In this document: positions 18,839 to 27,580 of the stretch, piece after piece | How the letters are laid out: each line of letters starts with the position of its first letter | How positions within the stretch are numbered: position 1 is the stretch's first letter | Assembly: GCF_022538115.1 (NCBI RefSeq) | Contig: NZ_JAKZAL010000003.1 | Location: forward strand, 186,001 to 250,000 | Direction: 5' to 3' | Length of the DNA: 64,000 nucleotides | Source: Cognataquiflexum rubidum | GTDB taxonomy: Bacteria; Bacteroidota; Bacteroidia; Cytophagales; Cyclobacteriaceae | The notes under the pieces: model-generated | What the model saw: only the letters and a program-made list of their open reading frames with translations | Databases searched by the model: none | What the model was told of the DNA's origin: nothing | Made by a program: the position numbers and the translations under genes

Positions 18839-19087
18839 TTAGGTTAGTTTTGATTTAAAATAGGTTTCCTTCCAATCAAAATCTTCAGGAAATTCAGTTT
18901 TTGACTTGGGTAAAGTCTTTAAAAATTCAATCAGACCTAAATTACTTTTTGTTTTGGTTTTTGGTTTTAGAATTTCCGCAAAATGGGTTTCAACCAAATT
19001 TGAAATGCTGATATCTTGCTCAATGGCATATTGCTTGACCTCATTCAGCAAGTTTTCTTCAATGGTTATATTGAGTTTTTTTTTCAT
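18839..19087 (-). CDS. Antitoxin for PIN toxin (ribbon-helix-helix/DUF6364-like)
   Basis: An 82-residue protein. Its first half (KKKLNITIEENLLNEVKQYAIEQDISISNLVETHF) has the strand-helix-helix layout of ribbon-helix-helix DNA-binding antitoxins, and the C-terminal tail (FDWKETYFKSK) is a typical toxin-embracing segment. It overlaps no base with the toxin but its stop abuts the toxin start. A 21-base AT-rich inverted repeat lies 14 bases upstream of its ATG and could be the autoregulatory operator. DUF6364 is the closest family I recognise. Confidence 0.78.
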   Translation of the reverse strand: MKKKLNITIEENLLNEVKQYAIEQDISISNLVETHFAEILKPKTKTKSNLGLIEFLKTLPKSKTEFPEDFDWKETYFKSKLT

Positions 19088-19101
19088 GAGAAAATTGAAT
19101 A

Positions 19102-19122
19102 CGTATAAATATATATTATACG
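19102..19122. promoter_or_regulatory. Inverted repeat upstream of the antitoxin gene, candidate operator
   Basis: Arms CGTATAA (19102-19108) and TTATACG (19116-19122) flank the 7-base ATATATA spacer. It lies 15-35 bases before the antitoxin ATG on the minus strand, where a promoter and a dimeric ribbon-helix-helix repressor would be expected. No direct evidence of binding. Confidence 0.5.
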
Positions 19123-19214
19123 CATAGAAAGGTCAAGAAAAAAATGGGATTTATTGAACCTGTACTGATTTCCAATGGTTTAATTATTTTATTGTACACA
19201 TTTTTAAACCAAAT

Positions 19215-19934
19215 ATGACTATGCAGAATCTTAAAAACAAAACAGCCCTGATCACAGGCGGAAGCAAAGGGATCGGATACGGGATTGCAGCCGCTTTGAT
19301 GGCGCATGGGATGAACGTGGCGATCACAAGCAGGTCTCAGAAAAGTGCAGACGATGCTGCTGCTGAATTGAACAAATCGGGAAAGGGCGAAGCTATTGGT
19401 ATCAAAGCAGATGTGAGGAAATTTGATTCCCAACAAAAAGCAGTGGATACACTCTTGAAAAAATGGGGAAGTTTAGACCTTTTGGTTGCCAATGCAGGTG
19501 TAGGTTTTTTTGCATCTGTGGAGGACATGACTTTAGAGCAATGGCAGGATACGATTGATACCAACCTGACGGGTGTATTTTACAGTTTAAAGGCAGGATT
19601 GGATGGATTGAAAGCCTCAAAAGGATATTTTATTTCCATTTCTTCCCTTGCAGGGACCAATTTCTTTGTCAACGGATCTGCATATAATGCTAGTAAATTT
19701 GGGGTCACAGGTTTTACCCAAGCTGCTATGCTTGACCTACGTCAGCATGGAATCAGGGCTACCACGATCATGCCGGGTTCGGTGGCTACCTATTTCAACA
19801 ACCACCAACCCAATGAAAAAGATGCCTGGAAAATTCAGATTGAAGATATAGGCCAGATGGTGGTGGACTTGATGCAAATGAATCCACGGACACTTCTAAG
19901 TAAAATCGAAGTCAGACCAAGCATGACTGCATAA
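19215..19934 (+). CDS. Short-chain dehydrogenase/reductase (SDR)
   Basis: A 239-residue classical SDR. The cofactor motif is TGGSKGIG (residues 14-21), NAGVG follows at 93-97, and the active site is Y157-x3-K161 in SAYNASKFG with the catalytic Ser near 143. The Arg-rich region after the first strands (SRSQKS) hints at NADP preference. It should reduce or oxidise a small alcohol or keto substrate; specificity is unknown. An ATG at 19221 is an equally good start. A good terminator follows, so it is probably transcribed alone. Confidence 0.88.
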   Translation: MTMQNLKNKTALITGGSKGIGYGIAAALMAHGMNVAITSRSQKSADDAAAELNKSGKGEAIGIKADVRKFDSQQKAVDTLLKKWGSLDLLVANAGVGFFASVEDMTLEQWQDTIDTNLTGVFYSLKAGLDGLKASKGYFISISSLAGTNFFVNGSAYNASKFGVTGFTQAAMLDLRQHGIRATTIMPGSVATYFNNHQPNEKDAWKIQIEDIGQMVVDLMQMNPRTLLSKIEVRPSMTA

Positions 19935-19960
19935 TAAGTAAGAAATTAATTTATTGCTGA

Positions 19961-20010
19961 ATCCTGGCTCAAAATTGTAAAATCGATTTTGGGCCGGGAT
20001 TTTTTTATTT
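19961..20010 (+). terminator. Hairpin terminator after SDR gene
   Basis: Left arm ATCCTGGCTCAAAATTG (19961-19977) pairs with CGATTTTGGGCCGGGAT (19984-20000) over 17 positions with G-U pairs at four of them, followed by TTTTTTATTT. It decides the start of the next gene: the longer reading there from 19989 would begin inside this hairpin, so the ATG at 20046 is preferred. Confidence 0.8.
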
Positions 20011-20045
20011 TTCTTTCACATTTCCGTTACCTCTATTTCACATCC

Positions 20046-20555
20046 ATGAATCCCATCCTTGAAACTGACCGTCTTCTCCTGAGAGAATTAAACCTGGGCG
20101 ATGTCCCTTTTATCCTTTCCCTGCTGAACAGTCCCGGTTGGCTGAAATATATCGGAGATCGGGGGGTCAAAAATGAAGAGCAGGCAAAGGATTACCTTTT
20201 GAACGGTCCACTCAAAAGTTATAAAGAGAATGGTTTTGGCCTGTATTTAGTAGAAGAAAGGATTTCAAAATTACCAATCGGATTGTGTGGCCTACTCAAA
20301 AGAGAAACTTTAGAAAATCCTGATTTGGGATTTGCGTTCCTTTCGGATTACATGGGCAAAGGATTTGCCTTTGAGGCTGCAAATGCAGTTTTGGAGCATA
20401 CGAAAAGTCAGTTGAAACTGCTAACTATTCTAGCCATTGTCCTTCCCGACAACCAACGCTCCATAAAACTTTTAGAAAAGCTAGGATTTCAATATCAGAA
20501 AACTTTTCAGGTCAAAGAAGGGGAAGATTTGAGTCTCTTTCAGATTGATCTATAA
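20046..20555 (+). CDS. GNAT family N-acetyltransferase (RimJ/RimL type)
   Basis: The ATG at 20046 gives 169 residues beginning MNPILETDRLLLREL, the standard opening of RimJ/RimL-type acetyltransferases. The acetyl-CoA binding stretch is LSDYMGKGFAFEAANAVLEH, followed by VLPDNQRSIKLLEKLGFQYQK, the conserved family end. Members acetylate protein N-termini, small molecules or antibiotics; the substrate is unknown. It is convergent with the PAP2-like gene, 23 bases away. Confidence 0.88.
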   Translation: MNPILETDRLLLRELNLGDVPFILSLLNSPGWLKYIGDRGVKNEEQAKDYLLNGPLKSYKENGFGLYLVEERISKLPIGLCGLLKRETLENPDLGFAFLSDYMGKGFAFEAANAVLEHTKSQLKLLTILAIVLPDNQRSIKLLEKLGFQYQKTFQVKEGEDLSLFQIDL

Positions 20556-20578
20556 AAATGAATTCAGAGACAAACTTC

Positions 20579-21157
20579 TCAAATCATTAGTCCAATTGCA
20601 CCGAAAAAAGAACCGATTATGGCGCCGATGACCAATTCTTTCATACTGTGTCTCTTCATTTCCCACCTTGACCATGCCACTGCAAGTGCAAATCCCAGAG
20701 TGATAGATCCCGGCAAAAACCCGAACACAAAAATATTTACCACTATATAAAATGCGATTCCGGCATGCATGGAGGCTTTTATTTTGAGATTGACTAAGGC
20801 CATGGTCAGTACCAATATAAAGAAAACCAATGTTTGACGCAGGACTTCTCCCGGAAAATCGAGGATCCAAAAAACCAAAAGCAAGACCACAAATAGGCTG
20901 ATGGCAAAAGGATAGAAGCCTTTCCTTTGCGTCCTGTCGGAGACATCAAAGTTGGTATATTCCCCGCTTTTCATTTTCCGATAATTGTTCCAAATGATGG
21001 GAACTGCTACAAGAACAATCACGAGGAAAGAAACCATCAAGGCCATTTTCCTTTCGAGATTCTGAAAGGACATAAAAATCACGTAAGCATTTCCGAACAA
21101 CAACGGATGTCCGATTAGAGAAATGAGTTTTGCGGTTTTTTGCTTTTTTGTAAGCAT
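20579..21157 (-). CDS. PAP2-like membrane phosphatase, degenerate motifs
   Basis: A 192-residue protein with about five transmembrane segments. The order of sites fits a PAP2 (lipid phosphatase) core in weak form: KASMHAG around H131 in place of the PSGH motif, then SRWEMKRHSMKE with S163, R164, H170 and E174, which matches SR-x5-H-x3-D except for Glu instead of Asp. The first motif is not clear. It may be a divergent PAP2 enzyme or an inactive relative. Its ATG overlaps the stop of the VOC gene (ATGA), so translation is coupled. Confidence 0.55.
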   Translation of the reverse strand: MLTKKQKTAKLISLIGHPLLFGNAYVIFMSFQNLERKMALMVSFLVIVLVAVPIIWNNYRKMKSGEYTNFDVSDRTQRKGFYPFAISLFVVLLLVFWILDFPGEVLRQTLVFFILVLTMALVNLKIKASMHAGIAFYIVVNIFVFGFLPGSITLGFALAVAWSRWEMKRHSMKELVIGAIIGSFFGAIGLMI

Positions 21158-21552
21158 CAGTTAGGTTGGATCAGGTCCCAAAGATTGCCATAGAGGTCCT
21201 CAAATACGGCTACTGTTCCGTAGGGCTCCGTGCTTTTTGGACGGAAGATTTTGATGTTCTGATCTAAAAGATTTTGGTAATCCCTTTCGAAATCATCGGT
21301 GTACAAAAACAAAAAAACACGCCCACCGCTTTGGTTTCCGACTGCCTGGAGCTGGACTTCATCTGCCGCTTTGGCCAATAAGATTTCGCATTGTCCATAT
21401 TCATATCCCGGAGGTGCGATTCTGACCCATCTTTTGGTATCAGACATGCGGGTATCTTCCAATAATTGAAAGGAGAGTTTTTTGGTGTAAAAAGCGATGG
21501 CTTCGTCATAGTCCCTGACCACCAAGGCAAATTTTGCTATGAATTGTTTCAT
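21157..21552 (-). CDS. VOC family protein (glyoxalase/bleomycin-resistance fold)
   Basis: A 131-residue protein with the paired beta-alpha-beta-beta-beta units of the vicinal oxygen chelate fold: FALVVRDYDEAIAFYTKKLSFQLLED at the start, and RVFLFLYTDDFERDYQNLLDQNIKIFRP then GTVAVFEDLYGNLWDLIQP at the end. The E in VAVFEDLYGN fits the usual metal ligand. Such proteins can be glyoxalase I, dioxygenase or drug-binding proteins; this length and style are commonly uncharacterised. The stop overlaps the ATG of the PAP2-like gene. Confidence 0.88.
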   Translation of the reverse strand: MKQFIAKFALVVRDYDEAIAFYTKKLSFQLLEDTRMSDTKRWVRIAPPGYEYGQCEILLAKAADEVQLQAVGNQSGGRVFLFLYTDDFERDYQNLLDQNIKIFRPKSTEPYGTVAVFEDLYGNLWDLIQPN

Positions 21553-21659
21553 TTTTCTTTGGTAAAAGCTGTAATTTAAAAATTTCCAAAATTACCCCAA
21601 ACCTGCAATTTTTCGGAACAGGGTTCTTCTTTGTTTGAGTTTAAGTTCCCTGAATTTGG

Positions 21660-22382
21660 TCATATATTATCTTCGACCTTTGCAGCGACGGAGAAGGCTA
21701 TCATCTCATAGCCCATATCGGAAGGATGGATGCCATCTTCTGAAAAAAACTCTCCTGGGTACTTGTCTCGGTTATTTTCAAAAGAAAGATGGGGTAATTT
21801 TTTCTCCAAAAACTCCAATTCCCTAGTTAGAATACTCCTGTGCCATCCCAAGAAAATCCGCATGATTTGTGGTATTCCCGGGAAATTTTGAACCGGTGGA
21901 ATCAAAGGGATAGTGATTTTTTTTACTCCTTTTTCCTCTACCAAAAACTGGATGAAGGATTCCATTTCCCGTTTGAATTTTTTGGGAGGTGTTAATTCAA
22001 AGCAATCATTCGCACCGATCAGAATGATGGTTTTGGAAAAAGCATTGGTCATTTCATTCTCGGATTTTCTGAAGAGGTCTTGGAGATTTTGTGCTTTGAG
22101 GCCGTTTTCACCAATATTGAAAATAGTGAATCGCCCTTTTAAATTTTTGAATATATGAGTGGCAAATGTCGTCTCGATACTCGTGGCGCCTACGCCGGCT
22201 GCGGTGGATTCTCCGATTATCAATAGACAGGATTCTGGATTTGAGCTTTCAAGTTTTAAAAATTCACTCCTTGGCGGAAGTTTTACAAGGTTGTTTTTCA
22301 ATCTTGTTCCAATGATATAAAGAACCGGAAATACAGGTATCAAGACCACCAATTCTAAAAAATACGAAAATCTGTTGCGCAT
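21660..22382 (-). CDS. SGNH/GDSL-type esterase, membrane anchored
   Basis: The ATG at 22382 gives 240 residues. A hydrophobic segment at 8-26 would anchor it or act as a signal. The SGNH blocks are clear: IIGESTAAG with S59, a Gly at 91-94, IGANDCFE with N125, and DGIHPSD with D216 and H219, so the catalytic triad is Ser59-Asp216-His219. These are lipases, acyl esterases or acetylxylan-type deacetylases; the substrate is unknown. The longer reading from a TTG at 22439 would begin inside a terminator hairpin and is rejected. Confidence 0.85.
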   Translation of the reverse strand: MRNRFSYFLELVVLIPVFPVLYIIGTRLKNNLVKLPPRSEFLKLESSNPESCLLIIGESTAAGVGATSIETTFATHIFKNLKGRFTIFNIGENGLKAQNLQDLFRKSENEMTNAFSKTIILIGANDCFELTPPKKFKREMESFIQFLVEEKGVKKITIPLIPPVQNFPGIPQIMRIFLGWHRSILTRELEFLEKKLPHLSFENNRDKYPGEFFSEDGIHPSDMGYEMIAFSVAAKVEDNI

Positions 22383-22400
22383 GACTTTGTGTAAAAGGTG

Positions 22401-22436
22401 TAAACAAAACACCAAGCCTTGATTCAAAGCTTGGTG
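22401..22436 (-). terminator. Terminator after the SUI1 gene
   Basis: On the minus strand CACCAAGC and GCTTGGTG (22429-22436 and 22410-22417) form an 8-bp stem with an 11-base loop, followed by TTTTGTTTA. It ends the universal-stress-protein/SUI1 operon and marks where the esterase gene cannot start. Confidence 0.75.
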
Positions 22437-22461
22437 CAATATTTTAGATTCTGGAAAGAGG

Positions 22462-22818
22462 TTATCCTCCTACTTTTTTGGCTTTATAACCTTCCTGTAG
22501 CAAGATTTGAATGACTTTATCACGATGGTCTCCTTGGATGAGAATTTCTCCTTCTTTGGCACTTCCCCCGACACCGCATTTGTTTTTGAGCAATTTGCCT
22601 AGTTCTTTGAGGTCATCCTCTGTCCCGACAAATCCTTCTATCAAAGTCACCTGCTTGCCGCCACGGGATTTTTTGTCCAACATGACTTTGAGATTTTGCT
22701 TTTGGGGAGCCAAAGTTTCATCTTCTTTTTCACCCCCAAAATTGAATGCAAAATCATTGCTCGTGGAATAGACTACGCCGTCCCTTTTCTTCCAGTCGTT
22801 GTTGTTCTTTTTTGACAT
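22462..22818 (-). CDS. SUI1/eIF1-like translation factor (YciH type)
   Basis: A 118-residue protein. The N-terminal 40 residues are a Bacteroidota-type tail with a [13 protein letters not shown] motif, followed by the SUI1 domain: [65 protein letters not shown], which aligns with bacterial YciH. YciH is thought to influence start-codon selection, perhaps relevant here where many TTG starts occur. The gene starts one base after the stop of the universal stress protein gene, so the two share a transcript. Confidence 0.9.
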   Translation of the reverse strand: MSKKNNNDWKKRDGVVYSTSNDFAFNFGGEKEDETLAPQKQNLKVMLDKKSRGGKQVTLIEGFVGTEDDLKELGKLLKNKCGVGGSAKEGEILIQGDHRDKVIQILLQEGYKAKKVGG

Positions 22819-22819
22819 T

Positions 22820-23671
22820 TTATTTTTTTGATTTCATGGTCCACACCGGCCTTTGGGCAGCATTGACCACATCTTCAGCAATACTTCCGCTCAGCAGGTG
22901 CAAAAATCCTGTCCTGCCATGCGTAGCCATGGCGATCATGTCGGCATTGACATCATCGGCAAACTCCAGTATACCTTCTTCTTCCGAAGTGCTGTTGTAA
23001 ACCTGCATGGAAGCTGCATTGATCTCAAAATCTTCTGCAAAGGTTTTCATCTTTTCCATGGAAGTCCTCGTGCTTTCAAACATCGAAGGGGTATTGATTT
23101 TGACAAGATGTAGTTCCGCATCGATTGTGTTTATGGCAGCCTTTAGTCTGTCTATTACTTCACTTGGAACGCTGCCAAAGTCACTTGCGAAAATCACTTT
23201 ACGGATACTGTCTGCCGAGACAGGGCCTTTGATGGTGATGACCGGACAGGAAGCGTGTCTTACCACTTTTTCGGTATTGCTACCGACCAATACTTCCTCC
23301 ATGCCCGATGAACCTTTGCTCCCCATGATTACAATATCAGCTTTGGCATCGATGATTTCTTTTGAAATTCCTGCAAATGGATTTCCAAAAACCATTTTGG
23401 TTTCAAATTTAAAATCGTCGTCTTTGAATTCATCCTCCATCGCAGCCATCTGTTTTTTTCTCTTTTCGATCAGCTCGATCATAAAAATCTGGCTTGATTC
23501 GCTGCTAAAGGCACCAACTTCACCATAACTCGAAAAACTCTGTGGCGAGGGCAGTTCGATAATGTGTAAGAGTTCTAATTTGTTTTTTGTCCTTTTTGCC
23601 AATTCGATGGCAAATTCAAAAGCATAGTTTGCTTCTTTGGAAAAATCATAAGGAACGAGAATTGTTTTCAT
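22820..23671 (-). CDS. Universal stress protein, two Usp domains
   Basis: A 283-residue tandem Usp protein. Domain 1 (about 1-145) ends with the nucleotide-binding motif [20 protein letters not shown]; domain 2 ends with [22 protein letters not shown]. Both retain the G-x2-G-x9-G(S/T) style ATP-binding signature. Usp proteins accumulate under starvation and other stress. The 72-base gap upstream contains TAAATTTTG, a near match to the -7 box, but I could not place a good -33 box. It leads the operon with the SUI1 factor. Confidence 0.9.
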   Translation of the reverse strand: MKTILVPYDFSKEANYAFEFAIELAKRTKNKLELLHIIELPSPQSFSSYGEVGAFSSESSQIFMIELIEKRKKQMAAMEDEFKDDDFKFETKMVFGNPFAGISKEIIDAKADIVIMGSKGSSGMEEVLVGSNTEKVVRHASCPVITIKGPVSADSIRKVIFASDFGSVPSEVIDRLKAAINTIDAELHLVKINTPSMFESTRTSMEKMKTFAEDFEINAASMQVYNSTSEEEGILEFADDVNADMIAMATHGRTGFLHLLSGSIAEDVVNAAQRPVWTMKSKK

Positions 23672-23743
23672 GGTATAGGGTGTTTATTGATGCAGGAAAT
23701 TACAAAATTTACCTCAATCCTTTTACCAACTGATGCTTTTTAT

Positions 23744-24655
23744 CTAAAAAAATAATATTCCAATTCCAAAAACTAAAACCCAAAGCAATGTTGAAATTGC
23801 CATTTTTTTCAGATAGGGATCAAGATCTTTCGCTTCAGTTTTGTATGCCACGGATTTGCCGACAGTTGCCATGATAGGAAGCACGGCCAAGGCAATCAGA
23901 CAGCCATAGGATTGGTTGATAATTGCAAAAAGCACCAAGGATAAATTACCCCCGATTATCAATGCCCAATTGTAAATGACAGCGTTTTTCCTGCCTACAC
24001 GGACAGGAATGGATTTTTTCCCCGCTAAGGTATCCGCTTTGATATCCCTGATATTATTGATGTTCAACACCGCGGTACTGAAAAATCCCAATGAAACAGC
24101 AGGCAAAACAATACTCCAATCAAAGGACAGGGAATGCAGAAAATACGTGCCTAAAACTCCCAATAACCCAAAAAACAAGAAGACTGAAATATCCCCCAAT
24201 CCCGCATAGCCATAAGGCTTGCTGCCGGAAGTGTAGGTTACCGCTGCGATGATGGCAGCAATACCCAAGCCCAAAAATAGCAAAAACAACTTCCAATCCT
24301 GAAGAGCGATGAATAAGAGCACCAATCCTGAGACAAGCGAAAGCGCACCCAAAAGGACCATTGCTTTTTTCATTTCTCCCAAGCTGATGATACCCGACTG
24401 CACAGCCCGGATCGGGCCTTCCCGGTCTGCAGAATCCGCACCATGGATGCTGTCTCCATAGTCGTTGGCGAGATTGGATAGAATCTGAAGAAAAACAGTC
24501 GTCAGGGCGGCCATCAAAAATACCCAAAAGCGAAATTCCTCTTGGTAGGCTGCAAGAAATGATCCCATTAAAATACTTGACAGAGCCAACGGTAATGTTC
24601 TCAACCGGATGGCGTGCATCCAAGCCTGTCTCTTATTGGATAAGGTTATTTCCAC
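23744..24655 (-). CDS. menA: 1,4-dihydroxy-2-naphthoate polyprenyltransferase
   Basis: A UbiA-family membrane prenyltransferase with about eight transmembrane helices. The first Asp-rich motif is NLANDYGDSIHGAD, the second NNIRDIKADTLAGKKS. QAWMHAIRLRTLPLALSS at the N-terminus fits MenA, which prenylates DHNA to demethylmenaquinone in menaquinone synthesis. I take the GTG at 24655 as the start (303 residues), because a longer frame would begin at 24682 inside the terminator hairpin of the gpx gene and the ATG at 24619 would cut the conserved start. The stop is followed by the 72-base gap before the Usp gene. Confidence 0.85.
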   Translation of the reverse strand: MEITLSNKRQAWMHAIRLRTLPLALSSILMGSFLAAYQEEFRFWVFLMAALTTVFLQILSNLANDYGDSIHGADSADREGPIRAVQSGIISLGEMKKAMVLLGALSLVSGLVLLFIALQDWKLFLLFLGLGIAAIIAAVTYTSGSKPYGYAGLGDISVFLFFGLLGVLGTYFLHSLSFDWSIVLPAVSLGFFSTAVLNINNIRDIKADTLAGKKSIPVRVGRKNAVIYNWALIIGGNLSLVLFAIINQSYGCLIALAVLPIMATVGKSVAYKTEAKDLDPYLKKMAISTLLWVLVFGIGILFF

Positions 24656-24680
24656 TTTTTGATTTTGGATCAAAACTAAC

Positions 24681-24717
24681 AAAAAGACCTGTTTTCGGAA
24701 GGAAAACAGGTCTTTTT
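24681..24717 (-). terminator. Rho-independent terminator after gpx gene
   Basis: A perfect 15-bp stem AAAAAGACCTGTTTT (24681-24695) with AAAACAGGTCTTTTT (24703-24717) and a 7-base loop, with its own A and T runs on both sides. It ends the argS-gpx transcript 16 bases after the gpx stop. Confidence 0.88.
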
Positions 24718-24733
24718 GTGAAAAATATTTGTG

Positions 24734-25315
24734 TTATTCAGCAATAAGTTTCAGGATTTCTTCATCCATTGGTTTTACTGAAGAAGCGAAAAACTTCACA
24801 AGTTCACCTTTTTCATTGATGAAGTATTTGCAGAAGTTCCATGTAGGTTCTTTGTCATTCCATCCGTTCAAGTCTTTGTCTGAAAGCCATTTGTAAAGGG
24901 GAGCTTTGTCATCACCTTTTACGGATATTTTATCCATCATCATAAAGGTGACCCCGAATTTGGAAGAGCAGAATTCTTTGATTTCCTCATTGGTTCCTGG
25001 TTCTTGACCGCCAAAATTATTAGCGGGAAAACCGATGATCGTCACCTCATCTCCATGTTCCTGATGAAGTTTCTGGAGGTCTTCGTACTGTTTGGTATAG
25101 CCACATTTTGAGGCTACATTCACCAATAGTAGTTTCTTTCCTTTGAATTGGGAGAAATCGACTTCCTGACCATTGATGTCTTTCATTTTAAAATCGTAAA
25201 AGGATTTTTCCATAACCATTTCATCTGGTGATACATTGTTGACTGGTTCTTGCTTTTGGATAAAGCCTGTGAAGGCTAAAGCGATGATTGCGAAAGCGAA
25301 AAGGATTTTTTTCAT
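24734..25315 (-). CDS. Glutathione-peroxidase-like thiol peroxidase, exported
   Basis: A 193-residue protein with a signal sequence (hydrophobic to about residue 18) and a GPx fold: the peroxidatic Cys is C71 in NVASKCGYT, Q105 lies in ANNFGGQEPG and the Trp is in EPTWNFCKYF, the usual Cys-Gln-Trp set. Bacterial enzymes of this type generally use thioredoxin rather than glutathione. Export means protection in the periplasm, which is a little unusual. The gene begins one base after the argS stop, so it shares that transcript and ends at a strong hairpin. Confidence 0.87.
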   Translation of the reverse strand: MKKILFAFAIIALAFTGFIQKQEPVNNVSPDEMVMEKSFYDFKMKDINGQEVDFSQFKGKKLLLVNVASKCGYTKQYEDLQKLHQEHGDEVTIIGFPANNFGGQEPGTNEEIKEFCSSKFGVTFMMMDKISVKGDDKAPLYKWLSDKDLNGWNDKEPTWNFCKYFINEKGELVKFFASSVKPMDEEILKLIAE

Positions 25316-25316
25316 A

Positions 25317-27107
25317 TTACATTCTGTCTGGGACTTTAATACCTAGTAACTGCATGCCCTTGCGGATTGTTTTGGCGGTAATGGCAGAAATTGCTATTCT
25401 AAAGGATTGGACCTTAGGGTCATTTTCGTGGAAGATCGACAATTCTGCGTAGAATCTATTATATTCTTTAGCCAAGTCAAAAAGATACTGGGCTAATACA
25501 GAAGGGGAATATTCTTCTCCTGCTGCTATGATTTTTTTCTCAAATTCATTCAATATCACAATCAGGTCTCTTTCTGCAGGCTCCAATTTATCTAATCCTT
25601 CAAATCCCGCACTGCTGTAATCTACTCCGATCTGATCTGCTTTTCGGAGAATGGACGCAATCCTTGCATGGGAATATTGGATAAATGGACCGGTATTTCC
25701 CTGGAATTCTATGGATTCCTGAGGGTTGAATAGCATTCTTTTCTTAGGATCGACTTTGAGCAAGAAATATTTCAAAGCTCCCATTCCCAATATTTCATAG
25801 AGTTCAGCGGCTTTTTCTGCGCTGAATCCATCAATTTTTCCAAGTTCTTTGGTATGGCTTTCGGCAGTCTCGATCATTTCCTGCATGAGGTCATCTGCAT
25901 CGACCACAGTCCCTTCACGGGATTTCATCTTTCCGGTAGGCAAATCCACCATCCCATAGGATAAGTGATACAGACCATCTCCATAAGGACGACCCAACTT
26001 GCGCATGATCTTGAACAAAACATCAAAATGGTAATCTTGCTCGTTGCCGACTACATAGACCGATTTGTCAAAATGAAAATCCTGGTATTTCAATTCGCAG
26101 GTCCCCATGTCCTGGGTGATGTAGACCGAAGTGCCGTCAGACCTCAGAACCAGTTTTTCATCCAAGCCTTCGGCTGACAGATCGACCCAAACTGAACCGT
26201 TTTCTTTTTTGAAGAAGACACCTTTTTCCAGTCCTTCATCTACAATGTTTTTTCCTAAAAGGTAAGTGTCTGATTCGTAATAAAATTTATCGAAATCGAC
26301 TCCCATTTTTTTGTAAGTCCCATCAAATCCCTCATACACCCAACCATTCATGGTTTTCCAAAGGTCTACCACGTCTTTGTCTCCTGCCTCCCAAAGTCTC
26401 AGCATTTCCTGAGCTTCGAGCATGAGTGGTGCATTTTTCTTGGCCTGCTCTTCTGTTTGACCTTCGGCAACAAGCTGTTGGATTTCTTTTTTGTATTCCT
26501 TGTCAAATATCACATAGTATTTACCTGCCAAATGGTCTCCTTTTAGTCCGCTTGAAGATGGGGTTTCTCCATTGCCGTGGTGTCTGTAAGCCACCATCGA
26601 CTTGCAGATGTGGATGCCACGGTCATTGACCAGGTTGGCTTTGACTACTTCATAGCCGTTGGCTTTCAGGATTTCAGCAACGGCATAGCCTAGGAAATTA
26701 TTCCTTAAGTGCCCAAGATGCAGCGGCTTGTTGGTATTGGGGCTGCTATATTCGACCATTACCTTTTTTCCGTTTGCGGGAAGTTGGCCCAAATCAGGAT
26801 TACTGTAGATCTTCGAAAAAATATCCAACCAAGATGTCTCGCTCACGGAGATATTCAGGAATCCTTTGACGGTGTTGAAAGAAGAGACCACATCACAGTT
26901 TGCCACGAGGTATTCCCCGATCTTTGCGCCGGAAGCCTCAGGATTGAGTTTGGTGATTTTCAAAAACGGAAACACCACAAAAGTAAAAGTCCCTTCAAAT
27001 TCCTTGCGGGTGGGTTGTAGGGCAAGTTCTTCTAAAGTTGCCTGATGACCAAAAAGCTCCAAAAAAGCACGTTGGATAGCGAATGTAATTTCTTTTTCTA
27101 AATTCAT
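25317..27107 (-). CDS. argS: Arginyl-tRNA synthetase
   Basis: The ATG at 27107 gives 596 residues, the usual ArgRS length. The N-terminal Add1-like domain is followed by the HIGH-type motif PLHLGHLRNN, the KMSKS-equivalent stretch TGKMKSREGTVV typical of class Ia ArgRS, and the C-terminal DALR anticodon-binding domain starting near TGPFIQYSHARIASILRKA. It charges tRNA-Arg in the cytoplasm. A longer reading to 27152 would run into the iteron-like repeat beginning at 27115 and is rejected. The start lies only seven bases from that repeat, so the repeat forms the leader of argS. Confidence 0.95.
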   Translation of the reverse strand: MNLEKEITFAIQRAFLELFGHQATLEELALQPTRKEFEGTFTFVVFPFLKITKLNPEASGAKIGEYLVANCDVVSSFNTVKGFLNISVSETSWLDIFSKIYSNPDLGQLPANGKKVMVEYSSPNTNKPLHLGHLRNNFLGYAVAEILKANGYEVVKANLVNDRGIHICKSMVAYRHHGNGETPSSSGLKGDHLAGKYYVIFDKEYKKEIQQLVAEGQTEEQAKKNAPLMLEAQEMLRLWEAGDKDVVDLWKTMNGWVYEGFDGTYKKMGVDFDKFYYESDTYLLGKNIVDEGLEKGVFFKKENGSVWVDLSAEGLDEKLVLRSDGTSVYITQDMGTCELKYQDFHFDKSVYVVGNEQDYHFDVLFKIMRKLGRPYGDGLYHLSYGMVDLPTGKMKSREGTVVDADDLMQEMIETAESHTKELGKIDGFSAEKAAELYEILGMGALKYFLLKVDPKKRMLFNPQESIEFQGNTGPFIQYSHARIASILRKADQIGVDYSSAGFEGLDKLEPAERDLIVILNEFEKKIIAAGEEYSPSVLAQYLFDLAKEYNRFYAELSIFHENDPKVQSFRIAISAITAKTIRKGMQLLGIKVPDRM

Positions 27108-27114
27108 ATTTTTT

Positions 27115-27155
27115 ACCGCAATGGGCGCAAAGGTTTCGCAATGATTTCGCAAAGA
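27115..27155 (+). repeat. Left iteron-like repeat of the GxxExxY unit
   Basis: Four near-identical octamers, CGCAATGG, CGCAAAGG, CGCAATGA and CGCAAAGA, start at 27117, 27126, 27137 and 27148, spacings 9, 11 and 11 bases, close to one helical turn. Its first 30 bases are the inverted counterpart (25 of 30 positions) of the right copy at 27581-27610. It fills the space between the GxxExxY gene and the argS start. Confidence 0.8.
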
Positions 27156-27193
27156 ACAAGCTTTTAAGATCTATTGATCTTCAAGTCCATTGA

Positions 27194-27574
27194 CTACCCG
27201 TTTATTCCGTATTTTAATCTCACTTCATTAAAATTGATTAACAAGCCCAACTTAAATTTTCCAAGTTTGAGGTAATTTAAAATTTGAGCCGCGTGTATAT
27301 CAGTCAGGCTTTCAACTGATTTAAGTTCTAAAACCAATTTGTTTTCAACCAATAAATCAATTTTGTAACCTACATCTAGTTTAATTTCATCAATAATCAA
27401 AGGCATTGGTTTTTCAATTTCAACCTGAAAACCGGCTTGATTTAACTTGAAAAACAAAACCTGTTTATAAGCATTTTCTAGAAGTCCCGGGCCTAATTTA
27501 GTATGAACATCATAAGCTATATTGAGAACTTCCCTTGAAAGAAGATTTTCATTAAATGATTCAAACTTTCCCAT
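27194..27574 (-). CDS. GxxExxY protein (PD-(D/E)XK nuclease-like, PDDEXK_3)
   Basis: A 126-residue protein with the name-giving motif G30-LL-E33-NA-Y36 and a nuclease-type core D73 ... E83-L-K85, then Q97 in AAQILNYL, which fits the PD-(D/E)XK fold of the PDDEXK_3 family. The function of the family is unknown; the fold suggests DNA cleavage or junction processing. Family members are patchily distributed and often multicopy, as far as I recall. The ATG at 27574 follows the right iteron-like repeat by six bases; the left repeat lies beyond the stop in the opposite orientation. The whole unit sits between arginase and argS. Confidence 0.9.
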   Translation of the reverse strand: MGKFESFNENLLSREVLNIAYDVHTKLGPGLLENAYKQVLFFKLNQAGFQVEIEKPMPLIIDEIKLDVGYKIDLLVENKLVLELKSVESLTDIHAAQILNYLKLGKFKLGLLINFNEVRLKYGING

Positions 27575-27580
27575 TGCTTT